DNA of 64,000 nucleotides from Fusobacterium mortiferum ATCC 9817 (GTDB lineage Bacteria; Fusobacteriota; Fusobacteriia; Fusobacteriales; Fusobacteriaceae): NCBI RefSeq assembly GCF_000158195.2, contig NZ_GL987987.1, positions 128,701 to 192,700 of the forward strand, read 5' to 3'. Shown piece by piece: positions 36,857 to 46,543 of this stretch (position 1 is its first letter; each line of letters starts with the position of its first letter). The notes under the pieces were generated by a model. It saw only the letters and a program-made list of their open reading frames with translations, ran no database searches and was not told where the DNA came from. The position numbers and the translations under genes were made by a program.

Positions 36857-37609
36857 ATGAAAATATACAAAAAATTATTGAGTATAATATTTTTAATATT
36901 ATCATTTAATTTGTTAGCTCAAGAAAAAGTATATAAGATAGCAACAGACATAAATTTTCCACCATTTCAATATAGAAATAGTAAGAATGAACTTATAGGA
37001 ATAGATATAGAGTTATTAGAAGCAATAGCAAAAAATCAGAATTTTAAATATGAAATTTTAGAGTTAGGATTTCAAGGAGCTATAAATGCACTAAATAATG
37101 GAGAGGTAGATGTTATTTTTTCAGTAATGACAATAACAGATAAACGTAAAGAGAAATATGATTTTTCAAATCCATATGTAAAAAATGGAATTGCTTTAGC
37201 AGTTAAAGAGGATTCAGATATAACTTCTTATGAAGATTTAAAAGGGAAGACAGTAACAATCAGAACAGGGACAGTAGGGCATGATTTTGTTAGTAAAATA
37301 TCAGATAAGTATAATTTTTATTTAGTACATTTAGATGATGATTTAAATTTAGTTGAAGATGTAGTTAATAATATGTCAGATGCTTGTTTTGAAGATAGTA
37401 TATATATAAGATATAATATATCAAAGGGAGAAAAAATAAAATTAGTCATAGAAGAAAAGCCACATTTAGAATGTGGAGTAATGGTATTGAAAGGAAAAAA
37501 TCAAGAGCTATTAGAAAAAATAAATAAAGGTTTAAAAGAATTGGAAAAAAATGGAACATATGGGAAAATAATGGATAAATATTTAGTTGGATATAATGAG
37601 AGCCTTTAG
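36857..37609 (+). CDS. Orphan amino-acid-type solute-binding protein (family 3)
   Basis: 250 aa with a signal peptide (residues 1-21, no lipobox), so it is a free periplasmic protein. The SBP family 3 fold is clear: ATDINFPPFQYRN, IGIDIELLEAIAKN, FSVMTITDKRKEKYDFSNPY and the later LKGKTVTIRTGTVG. These match GlnH/ArtJ-like proteins for polar amino acids. No permease or ATPase gene is adjacent, so it must use a transporter encoded elsewhere. It precedes the pilus-like operon, which itself contains two more binding-protein-like genes. Confidence 0.88.
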   Translation: MKIYKKLLSIIFLILSFNLLAQEKVYKIATDINFPPFQYRNSKNELIGIDIELLEAIAKNQNFKYEILELGFQGAINALNNGEVDVIFSVMTITDKRKEKYDFSNPYVKNGIALAVKEDSDITSYEDLKGKTVTIRTGTVGHDFVSKISDKYNFYLVHLDDDLNLVEDVVNNMSDACFEDSIYIRYNISKGEKIKLVIEEKPHLECGVMVLKGKNQELLEKINKGLKELEKNGTYGKIMDKYLVGYNESL

Positions 37610-37636
37610 AGAGAGTTGATTTTTATTATTTAAGAG

Positions 37637-37671
37637 CTGTAATTTTAAAAATTACAGTTTCTTTTTTTTTT
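37637..37671 (+). terminator. Terminator of the orphan binding protein gene
   Basis: CTGTAATTTT pairs with AAAATTACAG (37637-37657), then TTTCTTTTTTTTTT. It separates the gene from the pilus-like operon. Confidence 0.85.
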
Positions 37672-37711
37672 GACTTAAATTTTTCTTTGATTAAAATATG
37701 TGTTCTTATAA

Positions 37712-37752
37712 TTGACAAAAAAAAAAATGATACACTATATTAGTGTTATAAT
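37712..37752 (+). promoter_or_regulatory. Predicted pilus operon promoter with an A11 tract in the spacer
   Basis: TTGACA (37712-37717) and TATATT (37736-37741) are 18 bases apart. The spacer begins with a run of eleven A (37717-37727, the first shared with the -35). ATACACT and AGTGTTAT around the -10 form an inverted repeat that could be an operator. Loss of one A would give the ideal 17-base spacing, so tract slippage could tune expression. A second, weaker promoter (TTGACT with TAAAAT) lies just upstream. Confidence 0.5.
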
Positions 37753-37783
37753 ATAATTTTATTAATTTTTAATTTTAAAGGGG

Positions 37784-38275
37784 TTGAAAAAAATTTATAT
37801 ATTAATATTATTGGTTATAATCAATACTTTAACAATAGCAGAAGAAATAACTTTGGATGTAACAGCTAGAATAGTAGAGAATTTAACGATAACTACTAAT
37901 GATGTCAATTTTGGAAAAATAGTAAGAGGAAAAGAAAAAAGAGAACCAGATGTTCCTGGAATGATATATATAGATGGAGAATCAAATTCGATAGTTTCTT
38001 TGGAATTGCAAGGAAATGGAGAAGAGATGAAAAATATACTTAACTTATATTATAAAGGAATAAAAAATGAAGAAAATAAAATTGCTTATAAAGCAAAGTT
38101 TTTTAGAAAAAATGGAGAAGAGGTTTTATTAAATTCTAATGGTAAATTAACTTTAAATTTATCTGATGAAGGAAGTGAAGAGATAAATTTAAAAGGAAGT
38201 ATACAGACGGATAAAAATATAGAGTTGGGCAACTATGAGGGAGTAATTTCAATAAGAGTTAAATATTTAAGATAA
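37784..38275 (+). CDS. Pilin-like subunit 1 (DUF4402-like)
   Basis: 163 aa with a signal peptide (to about residue 19). After it, TARIVENLTITTNDVNFGKI and the end GNYEGVISIRVKY fit DUF4402-type fimbrial subunits: a beta-sandwich whose first strand holds FGxI and whose last strand is YxGxxxxRVxY. The same two signatures recur in three other genes of the operon. No cysteine. The TTG start directly abuts AAAGGGG without a spacer, which is poor, so the true start or reading is uncertain. First gene of the ten-gene operon, presumably a minor subunit. Confidence 0.6.
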   Translation: MKKIYILILLVIINTLTIAEEITLDVTARIVENLTITTNDVNFGKIVRGKEKREPDVPGMIYIDGESNSIVSLELQGNGEEMKNILNLYYKGIKNEENKIAYKAKFFRKNGEEVLLNSNGKLTLNLSDEGSEEINLKGSIQTDKNIELGNYEGVISIRVKYLR

Positions 38276-38286
38276 AAGGAGTTTTA

Positions 38287-38754
38287 ATGAAAAGTTTAAT
38301 AATTTTGATATTTTTATTCTCAATAAATATTTTTGCTGGGGAAGCAACAGTAAATATATCTGCAAAAATATTAACTCCTATAAAGTTAGAGGTTAAAAGA
38401 AATGTGGAGTTTGGTAATATTATAGCTGGAGGAAAAAATATAGAGGCTAAAACAAAAGGTGAAGTAAGCGTAAGTGGAATAGGAAAGGTAAAAATGTTTT
38501 GGAGAGATAGTGAGAGCAACCAATTCCAAGAAATGACAAAAAATTTAAAATTGAAAATGAAAAATAGATTGGGAGAAAAATTTGATGCTACATTATTTGT
38601 TCAAGATAAGAGTAGTTTAAAAAAATTAGAGTTTGTTAATGAAGAGGAAAAATTAATAAGAATAGATGGTTATATAGCTGAATTAAATAAAAATTTAGCA
38701 AAAGATGATTATAAAGGAGCAGTAATTATTCGAGCAGAATATATTAATTATTAG
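38287..38754 (+). CDS. Pilin-like subunit 2 (DUF4402-like)
   Basis: 155 aa with a signal peptide ending near residue 17 (FAGEA). SAKILTPIKLEVKRNVEFGN and the end DDYKGAVIIRAEY repeat the signatures of subunit 1, so the fold should be the same although overall identity is low. No cysteine. It lies 11 bases after subunit 1 with AAAGGAG before the ATG. Probably a minor pilus component. Confidence 0.6.
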   Translation: MKSLIILIFLFSINIFAGEATVNISAKILTPIKLEVKRNVEFGNIIAGGKNIEAKTKGEVSVSGIGKVKMFWRDSESNQFQEMTKNLKLKMKNRLGEKFDATLFVQDKSSLKKLEFVNEEEKLIRIDGYIAELNKNLAKDDYKGAVIIRAEYINY

Positions 38755-38767
38755 GGGGCAGAAGATT

Positions 38768-40213
38768 TTGAAAAAAATATTTATGTTTTTATATTTATTA
38801 ATCACTATAAATATATTAGGAATGGAAGAAATAAAAGTTTCTTATCCTAAAGGCAGAGTGGATTTTAGTTTTTATCAAAATTTAGAAGAGGATAAATATA
38901 AGGGGAAATATGTAGATTTATTTGATTTTTTAAATAAAGATAAAAAATATAAATTCAAATATCAAATTGAAAAAAAAGATGAAAAAAATTTAGCTGATAT
39001 TCAAATCAGAAAACTTGGTAATTTTGATTCAAATTATAGTTATATTGAAACAGCATATACACAGAGGATATATGTAATAGCTAAAAAAGGAGTAGACTTA
39101 AAAAATATAGATGAAAAAGAAAATTTAAGAGTTGGATATTTTGGAAAAGGAATAGAAGAGATAGAGAGATTAAAAAATTATTATGATACTCCAGAAAGTG
39201 ATGTTACAATCTTTAGGAATGAAGAGGATATTTACTATGCTTTAATAACTGGAAATATTGATATTGCAGTGATAGCAAATCTAAAAAAAAGTAGTAATTT
39301 TCCTGATGTAGAGATTCTTACAACAATGAATGTAAAGGAGTACATTGGAATAAGAAAAGATAGAGAAGACCTATATCAACTTTTTAGTAAAAATATTGAA
39401 AAATTCGATAATAAAAAATTATTAGAGAGTAATAAAAAAAATAGAATAGAATATTTTAAATATTTATATAAAGATACTCCAACATACAATGATATAAAAA
39501 TTAGATATAAAGACTTAAAAGTTTTAATTCCAGATAAAGAGTTTCTTCCTTACTATAAGAGTAGAGGAACTAAGTCAGAGGGAGTAGTTCCATATATAGG
39601 AGAAGAAATAGAAGAGATTTTAAGAGTTCCAGTAAGATATGTTCTTTCAAAAGATGAAGCTTGGGATATAAATGGAGTAGATTTTACTAAAGATAAATCA
39701 ACTCTAAGTAGAGGATATTTGAGAAATAAAATAGTTGGAATTAATAAATTAACAGATGCTACTATACTTACTTATAAAGATTTAGAAGGAATGACAATAA
39801 TAAAATTAAAGGATACAAATTTAAATAATTTACTGTCAAGGTTAAATAATAAAAAAATAATAGAAGTAAGTTCATTTGATGAGGGAATGAATTATTTAAA
39901 AAGTACTAAAAATAGTGTATTTATAGGAACACAATTATATTTAAACTATTATTTAAGAAGTGAAAATTTAGATAAAAAATATAAAATTAGTCAATCTAAA
40001 TTTGAGATTTCAACGGAGATGACATTTAAAGATAGAGAATTAATGAAAATACTAAATGAAGTATTATTAAGTTATTCGGCTGATGAGATAGAGTATGTTG
40101 CTAATACTATGGTTGTTCCAAAATTAAATTTAAAAAGATTTGTTGTTGAAGGAATTTTAGCTGGAGTTATATTAGTTTATATAGTTTTATTAATTAAAAG
40201 AGGGAAAAAATAG
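38768..40213 (+). CDS. Membrane-anchored tandem solute-binding-like protein
   Basis: 481 aa. A signal peptide is followed by two weak copies of the SBP family 3 fold (about 22-225 and 240-450), recognisable by ADIQIRKLG...YTQRIYVIAKKG in the first and LKDTNLNNLLSRL...SFDEGMNYL in the second. A membrane helix closes the protein (about 457-476), ending in KRGKK. This is the layout of the periplasmic half of BvgS/EvgS sensors, but no kinase follows. It starts with TTG after AGGGGG. Why such a protein sits in a pilus operon is not known; sensing or ligand binding at the surface is a guess. Confidence 0.6.
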   Translation: MKKIFMFLYLLITINILGMEEIKVSYPKGRVDFSFYQNLEEDKYKGKYVDLFDFLNKDKKYKFKYQIEKKDEKNLADIQIRKLGNFDSNYSYIETAYTQRIYVIAKKGVDLKNIDEKENLRVGYFGKGIEEIERLKNYYDTPESDVTIFRNEEDIYYALITGNIDIAVIANLKKSSNFPDVEILTTMNVKEYIGIRKDREDLYQLFSKNIEKFDNKKLLESNKKNRIEYFKYLYKDTPTYNDIKIRYKDLKVLIPDKEFLPYYKSRGTKSEGVVPYIGEEIEEILRVPVRYVLSKDEAWDINGVDFTKDKSTLSRGYLRNKIVGINKLTDATILTYKDLEGMTIIKLKDTNLNNLLSRLNNKKIIEVSSFDEGMNYLKSTKNSVFIGTQLYLNYYLRSENLDKKYKISQSKFEISTEMTFKDRELMKILNEVLLSYSADEIEYVANTMVVPKLNLKRFVVEGILAGVILVYIVLLIKRGKK

Positions 40214-40225
40214 AAAGGATATAAA

Positions 40226-41668
40226 ATGAAAAAAAATATGTTAAAAGTAATATTTTTTTTTCTTATAGTTGCAGTAAGAAGTTTTTCGATAATTGATGAT
40301 GAGATAAATGAAATATTTCAAATAGAGAGTAGTAAAAATAAAGAGTTAATATTAGAACAAGAGGTAAGGGCAGAAACTTTTGACCCAGTTTTAGTTAGGG
40401 ATACATATTCTAAAAGATTGATTGATTACTTATATCAACAACTTTTTAAAATAGATGAAAATGGAAATGTGGAAAATTGCCTATTAGAAAAGTCTGAATG
40501 GAAAGATAAAACGAAACTGTATTGTATATTAAAAGATGATATATATTTTTATAATGGGGATAAAATAACAGCTTATGATGTAAAAGCTTCAATAGAGGAT
40601 TTCATAGAAAGAAGTTTTATGAATATGTCATATGATTCAATAAAAAAGGTAAAAGTAATAAATGATAGAGAGTTTTATATTATTTTGAAATATCCAGATG
40701 TAACTTTAGAAAGAGCTTTGACTAATCCTATTATTTCTATAATAAAAAGAGTAGATGGGAAAATATTAGGAAGTGGAATATATTATGTAGCTGAAGAAAA
40801 AAATAAAGCATTTCTTTTGAAAAAGAACAAATATTATAAAGAGGAAAAATATGATTTTGAAAGTGTAGAGGTAAGGGGAGAATTAAATAGTTACCAAAGA
40901 ATATTAAACTCTATGAAAGCTCATAAGTATATAACCTATGATTTATATAAAGAAGATATAGAAAAAGCTAAAGAGATAGGAGCTATAACCGATAGAATAA
41001 AAATAGAACAAGGTAATATTTTTGATATATATTCTCTGTTATTTGGAAATAATTATGAATACTCTTTAGACGAAAAAAAAGCTATTGAATCAATAATAGA
41101 TAGAGATATAGAAACTGTTTATCCAGAAAAAATGTTTTTGAAGATAAAAGGGTTAAATGAAAATAAGTTTAAATTATCAAAATTAAAAAAAGAATATTCT
41201 TTAGAAAAATCTAGGGAAATAATTAAAAAGAATAATTTAGATAAAAGAAAAATAGAAATAATGTGTTTAAATACGATTCACAGTAGAGAAATGGCTAATA
41301 AAGTAATAAGAGAACTAGAAAAAGAAGGATTACAAGTAGAGTTAAAAATATATGATTTAAATAAATTTATGCATAAATTAAGAAGTAAGGACTATGATAT
41401 TGCTGTATATAATATAACCATAAGTTCTAAATATTTAGGAGCGAGCTTAGAAAAAATATTGATAGGAGATTTGGCAAGTGAAGAGCTACATGATTCTATA
41501 GGACCATTTATATCATTGATGAAACAATCTAAAAGTCAAGATGAGGCTTTCTTAGCGTTAGATAAAATATTATCTTTGATTTATAGTGGACGTTATTTTA
41601 TCCCAATAGAGCATAAGGAAACATACATTTTAGGTGAAGGCGAAGTAATACAGAGAGTAAAAAAATAA
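40226..41668 (+). CDS. Peptide-type solute-binding-like protein (family 5)
   Basis: 480 aa with a signal peptide and no lipobox. It resembles the OppA/DppA family: AETFDPVLVRDTYSKRLIDY, then FYNGDKITAYDVKASIEDFI, a strong family motif near residue 110, and GSGIYYVAEE. The C-terminal half (LEKEGLQVELKIYDLNKF, DYDIAVYNITIS) also fits. No permease or ATPase is near. It is embedded between the tandem binding-like gene and the adhesin-like gene on the same transcript, so its job may be linked to the pilus and not to import. Confidence 0.7.
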   Translation: MKKNMLKVIFFFLIVAVRSFSIIDDEINEIFQIESSKNKELILEQEVRAETFDPVLVRDTYSKRLIDYLYQQLFKIDENGNVENCLLEKSEWKDKTKLYCILKDDIYFYNGDKITAYDVKASIEDFIERSFMNMSYDSIKKVKVINDREFYIILKYPDVTLERALTNPIISIIKRVDGKILGSGIYYVAEEKNKAFLLKKNKYYKEEKYDFESVEVRGELNSYQRILNSMKAHKYITYDLYKEDIEKAKEIGAITDRIKIEQGNIFDIYSLLFGNNYEYSLDEKKAIESIIDRDIETVYPEKMFLKIKGLNENKFKLSKLKKEYSLEKSREIIKKNNLDKRKIEIMCLNTIHSREMANKVIRELEKEGLQVELKIYDLNKFMHKLRSKDYDIAVYNITISSKYLGASLEKILIGDLASEELHDSIGPFISLMKQSKSQDEAFLALDKILSLIYSGRYFIPIEHKETYILGEGEVIQRVKK

Positions 41669-41685
41669 AAAGTGAGGATACATTT

Positions 41686-42537
41686 ATGAAAAAATGGATA
41701 GTTTTATTCTTTATTATAATTTATACTATTAGTTTTTCAAAAGTATATAGAGCTGATTTTATAAAAATAAATAAAACTGAAGATTTAATTATAGGAAAAA
41801 CTACAAGAATAGATTTTGAAATGGATATAATTATTCCTAGAGAGGATTTTGAAGAAAAAGATTTTTTTTATTTTTCAAATGGAATGGGAAATCAATTTTT
41901 AAAGATAATAAATATTGATTTTAAGTCTTTTCAGTATAAAAAAGTAGGAAATAAAATTTATTTTAAAGATAATCTAAAAGAAAAAATAGTAAAAGAATTA
42001 GATTTAAAATTTTCTGGAACAATGGTTTTTGATTGGAAAGATAGCTCTGATAAGACTTTTAAAACATTAGAAAGTTTGGAAATAGGATACATAACAGATA
42101 GAACTAATCCAATTTTACTAGATTTTGATTTAATGACCCTAAATCCAATTAATGATGTTCAAGTAAAAGTGATTGAAGATATGAATTTGGGAGTTGTCTT
42201 TGCTGGAGAAAGATTGAGCACTAAAAATTCACAAAATAATGGTCATCCAGCAAAGATAGAGATAAAGGGAAAAAATAAAAAAAGAGTTGTAATTAAAATT
42301 CCTAAGATAGCAAAAATAACAAATGAAAAAAAAGATAGCTTGGATGTAAGTTTAAGTTTTAGAGAGAATAATAGTCAAGTTTTAATAAAAGAATTTAATA
42401 AAGACAAGGGAAATGAATCAAATAATGGAATGGTTAGTTTAAAAGATATTTTAATAGATGGAGAGAGTGAAACTTCCACTAAAAATAAAGGCACCTATGA
42501 GGGGAATTTTATAGTTCGAGTAGAATATGAACAGTAA
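41686..42537 (+). CDS. Two-domain pilin/adhesin-like protein
   Basis: 283 aa with a signal peptide (to about 18). The N-terminal domain (20-150) is unrecognised beta-type sequence. The C-terminal domain (about 155-283) has VKVIEDMNLGVVFAGERL and ends GTYEGNFIVRVEYEQ, the DUF4402-like signature of the operon's pilins. A lectin-like or other head on a pilin domain is the usual design of a pilus tip adhesin, so this is the best candidate for the tip (inference). No cysteine. It overlaps the usher gene by 11 bases. Confidence 0.55.
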   Translation: MKKWIVLFFIIIYTISFSKVYRADFIKINKTEDLIIGKTTRIDFEMDIIIPREDFEEKDFFYFSNGMGNQFLKIINIDFKSFQYKKVGNKIYFKDNLKEKIVKELDLKFSGTMVFDWKDSSDKTFKTLESLEIGYITDRTNPILLDFDLMTLNPINDVQVKVIEDMNLGVVFAGERLSTKNSQNNGHPAKIEIKGKNKKRVVIKIPKIAKITNEKKDSLDVSLSFRENNSQVLIKEFNKDKGNESNNGMVSLKDILIDGESETSTKNKGTYEGNFIVRVEYEQ

Positions 42538-45153
42538 ATTAAAAATTTTATTAATAACAATATTTTTATTTATTTTAATTAATAAAATTAACTATTCAAT
42601 TACAAATGAAAATTTAGAGGAAACATATATTCAAGTAAAAGTAAGAAAAATTAAAGATGATTTTTTTAAAGTAAAATATGATTATGCTACAGATGAAATT
42701 TATATAGGATGTAATAATTTATTTTATTTATTAGAAATTTTTACTTTAGAAATTGATATTAAAAATAAAGGGATAAAAGGGGAATTAGATGGGAAGAAAA
42801 TAAATGTAAAGTTTAATAGTGATGATGCTTTTGTAGAAGATGAAGAGTTATATGTAAGGTATAAAGTATTGGGTAAAAAGTTAAATTTTAAGCTTACTAA
42901 ATATAATCCAGCAATTTTATCCCTTGAAATGGAGCCTAATTTTACTCTATCTTATGAACATAGAGCAAAAGGAAAGTTAGAAAGAATACGTTTAGAAGAT
43001 AAAGAGAATAAAAAAATTGACAATCATGATTTAGTAATGGAAGGAAGAATATTTAGACCAGGTTTATTAAAAGTAAATTATAGTTTTGATGATTTTAAAG
43101 AAAAAAATAACTATTACTTAAGCTATGAGTATGGAACAGAGTTATTATATGGGGAATACTATATGAATGGTATCTTAAAGCCAAAGTCAGAGATATCAAC
43201 AGCAAAATTGTCTTATTCAAATTTTTATAAGGAAAATAATTTATCAATAGGAACTTTTAATATGGTAACTCCAAGCTTTTTAAACATAGATACTGATGTA
43301 ATAGGTATAAATTTAAATGGAGATACTACTTATACGAGAAGAGAAAATGGAATCACAATTATAAAAGGAGAGGCTATAGGTGCTGAATCAGTAGAAATAT
43401 ATAGAAATAATGTTTTACTAGACTATACTTTTATAATAAATAATAATTTTAAATTTGAAATAAATGATGGTATTCTCAATTCTACATATCTACTAAAAAT
43501 TTATTATGAAAATGGAAAAATAGAGGAAAAATGGGTATATTCATTGGGAGATGAAAATATTTTAGAAAATGGGAAGAAAAAAGTAGTTGCTCAAAGTGGA
43601 AAGAGTACTTCAAATGGAGATTTTCAAAACATATATGGACTTTATTATGGAGTAAATGACTATTTAACATTGGGTGCTGAAATTCAAAATCTAAAAGATT
43701 TAGATAATAAAAAATATAATTTTTTAAAGACTTCAACTATATTTAATACAGGATTACAAAATTTTCCAACTTTAATAAATTATAAAAATTATTTAGATTT
43801 AGATGATGTTGACTTTATTCATAATATATCTATTTTACAAAAATTTTATGATGTAAATTTAAAATTACAACACGATATTTATTCAGAAAAAATTTCAAAA
43901 ATAATAAAATTAAAAAATGAAAGCTCTTTTTCTGTAAGTAAAGGGTTTAAAACAAATATTTTAGAATTGGGAATGAATAAGAAAAAAGAGAAGACATTTT
44001 TAAAGAAAAATTAGATGAGAAAAGTTTGTATCTATTATGGTATACATCTCTATTAAATCCTGTTTCTTTCTCATTAAAAGTTGATAAGATATTAACAAAA
44101 GGAAATGAAGGTACAATATATAATCCAACACTAAGTTATTCAAGAGATTTTAGTATAATTTTAGATGGAAGAATTGAAAAATATAAAGATAATTTAGAGA
44201 CAGAGCAAGATTATAAGTTAAAACTTACTAAAAGACAGATAGAATTAATAAAAAATAAATTATATGGGGATATAAGTTTACAAGCAGAATATAATTACAA
44301 TAGAAGAGAGATAACTTATGGAATAGCTTTTAATATAGAATTAGATGATTTTATAAAGGTTTATTCTAAGAATACTTTAGACATAGATAAAAATAAAAAT
44401 ATTGAAAAAAGCTCAGGTATATCTTTAACTAAATTAATAAATCTAAGTAATCCACTTCAAACATTAGATAACAATAGCAGTGTTAATAACTATATAATTG
44501 AAGGAAGAGTATTTTTAGATAGAAATGGTAACGGAGTATATGATAAGGGAGATGAGGTAGTAGAAGGTGTAGAAGTTTTAGCAGATAATAAGGGTGGAGT
44601 TTCAAATAAAGAGGGATATTATATAATAAATGATAGTTCAAATAAAGATGATATAGTTTTAAAAGTAAATCAGAAAACAATAGATGTAATGTTAAAAAGT
44701 ACTAAAGGAGATTTAAAAATAAAAGTAAAAAATTCAAGAACAATAAATGTTGATATTCCTTTAGAAGTAATATCAATGATTACAGGAAATATTTGGAATA
44801 CTGATGATTTTTCTGAAAAAAAATTCACTCAAAATATAGCTAACACAAGTATAGAATTAATAAAAGATAATGAAATTTACAAGGAGTTTGACCCAGAATT
44901 TGATGGTATGTATTTTTTAGATGATGTTACTCCAGGGAAATATAAACTTAGATTTTTATACTTGGGAATTGAAAATGTTGAGTTTGAGCCAAAAGAAATA
45001 GATATAGAAGTGAAATTAGAAAATCCAGATGAAGGAATATATATAGAGGGACTTGACACAAGAATGCTTATCAGAAAAACAGAAAATAATATTGAATCTA
45101 TAAAATCTAATGAGTTATTAGATGAATTTGATGATTTAATAGGTATAGAGTAG
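42527..45153 (+). pseudogene. Fimbrial usher-like outer-membrane protein, split by a -1 frameshift
   Basis: The first frame runs to 44014 (495 aa) and the second, from about 43981, to 45153. Joined they give about 875 aa, a normal usher length. A signal peptide is present. Near residues 270-340 ITIIKGEAIGAESVEIYRNN and the following strands match the plug domain of ushers. Beta-strand-rich barrel sequence flanks it. The C-terminus has FLDRNGNGVYDKGDE and other carboxypeptidase-regulatory-like domains. The frames meet at an A6 tract (43982-43987); one added A restores the protein. It may be phase variation, decay or sequencing error. The apparent second start at 44026 is not a real start. Confidence 0.65.
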
Positions 45154-45184
45154 CTAAAAAATTTTAAGGTTAAGAAGGAGATTT

Positions 45185-46093
45185 ATGAGATACTTAAAAA
45201 AAATTAAATATTTAATAATGATGCTTATATTTATTTCTTTTTCTTATTCTATTGAATTTGATATATCTGAAAAGCAAGTAAAAGATGGAATAGTATATAG
45301 AAGAGGGGAAAAAAATAGTTTTACAGGTGTTTTTATAGGGGAAAATATAAGAGAAGAATATAAAAAAGGAGTGAGGAATGGGAAGTATATAGGAGTAATA
45401 AAGATAGAGAAAGATGAATATATATGTGAGGGAGAGTTTGTTGAAGGAATAAAAAATGGAGATTGGTTTATTAAATTTCCAAATGGGAAGATACATGCAA
45501 TTTTAAAATATAATTATGATTTACCTGCTGGACAGTGGACATATTTTTATCCCAATAATAGAGTGAAAGGATATGAGAATTTTGAAAATGGAATTATTTC
45601 AGGAGAGGTTACTGTATACAGAGATAATGGGGACCTTTTAAAAAAGCTTGAATATAAAAATGGACTAGTTGATGGAGAAATGATAATTTATTCTAAAAAT
45701 GAAGTATTAGACTCAATAGTAAATTTTTCAATGGGAAAATTAGATGGGAAAATTGCAATATACTTTAATAATAATATATTACAATTAGATGGTAAATATA
45801 AAAATGATAAGCGTGAAAGTTTATGGAGACTTTATTATAATGATGGAAATTTAAAAATGGTAGTAACTTATAATCATGGATTAAAAAATGGAAGAATGAT
45901 TGTATACAATAAAGAGGGTCAAATAGTTCAAAGTACGATTTATAAAGAGAACAATGAAGTTGATGAAAAGGGCAATATTATTGAAAAGGCAGATAATAAG
46001 AGTGATACTAAAGACAATATTCTAATTAGATTTAAAAATATTAGTTATGACTTAGAATATATTAAGTATAATGAGGTTCTTTCAAATTTATAG
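45185..46093 (+). CDS. MORN-repeat secreted protein
   Basis: 302 aa with an N-terminal signal peptide or anchor (residues 5-22). It has about seven repeats of the MORN-2 type: GVRNGKYIGVIK, GIKNGDWFIKFPNGK, LPAGQWTYFYPNNRVKGYE, DKRESLWRLYYNDGNLK and so on. Such proteins (YwqK-like) are numerous in fusobacteria, and their function is unclear. It lies between usher and chaperone with AAGGAG before the ATG, so it is part of the operon. Confidence 0.8.
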   Translation: MRYLKKIKYLIMMLIFISFSYSIEFDISEKQVKDGIVYRRGEKNSFTGVFIGENIREEYKKGVRNGKYIGVIKIEKDEYICEGEFVEGIKNGDWFIKFPNGKIHAILKYNYDLPAGQWTYFYPNNRVKGYENFENGIISGEVTVYRDNGDLLKKLEYKNGLVDGEMIIYSKNEVLDSIVNFSMGKLDGKIAIYFNNNILQLDGKYKNDKRESLWRLYYNDGNLKMVVTYNHGLKNGRMIVYNKEGQIVQSTIYKENNEVDEKGNIIEKADNKSDTKDNILIRFKNISYDLEYIKYNEVLSNL

Positions 46094-46105
46094 GGGGGTA
46101 ATAAA

Positions 46106-46543
46106 ATGCTAAAAAAATTAATATTGATTTTTTTATTAGGATTTAAAAGTTTTTCTCTTAATTTTTCAATAGCTCCAACAGAATTTGAAGTTGACTTAAA
46201 TAAAAATTCTATTCATGAAGTTTATGTGATGAATAATACTGCTGAACCATTGAGAATAGAAGCTTATACAGAAATTATTCCAGAATATTTAGAAAATAAT
46301 TTAATAGATGATATTGTAATATTTCCTAAAATCATTTCTATTAGACCAGGAGGAAAACAAACTATAAGGTTTAAGGTTAAAGAAAATAAAAATAAACAAA
46401 TAGGAGTTTATAAAAATTTAATGGTGTTTAGAGAAGTTCCAAATAGAATAAAGAAAATTTCAACGAACTCTGAATCTCAATTTTCAACAAAATTAAGTTT
46501 TATTACAGAAATAGCAATTGGTATAAAAGGAGAAAAAAAATGA
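46106..46543 (+). CDS. PapD-like periplasmic chaperone, single domain
   Basis: 145 aa with a signal peptide (to about 18). FSIAPTEFEVDL, NNTAEPLRIEAYTE, VIFPKIISIRPGGKQTIRFK and GVYKNLMVFREVP follow the N-terminal immunoglobulin domain of pilus chaperones strand by strand. The second domain is missing: the protein stops where domain 2 would start (ITEIAIGIKG). The last bases overlap the start of the next gene, which is a second, two-domain copy. It may work with that copy or be a shortened duplicate. Confidence 0.65.
   Translation: MLKKLILIFLLGFKSFSLNFSIAPTEFEVDLNKNSIHEVYVMNNTAEPLRIEAYTEIIPEYLENNLIDDIVIFPKIISIRPGGKQTIRFKVKENKNKQIGVYKNLMVFREVPNRIKKISTNSESQFSTKLSFITEIAIGIKGEKK

Noticed and set aside
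43979-43990. Canonical programmed -1 frameshift site
   Set aside because: The zero frame reads AAA AAA G, which is not the A AAA AAG register of dnaX-type sites, and no downstream stem was evident. Kept only as a minor option.
44026-45153. Separate 375-residue gene starting with TTG
   Set aside because: No ribosome site precedes it. The frame is open upstream to 43981 and continues the usher sequence, so it is the second part of the frameshifted usher.
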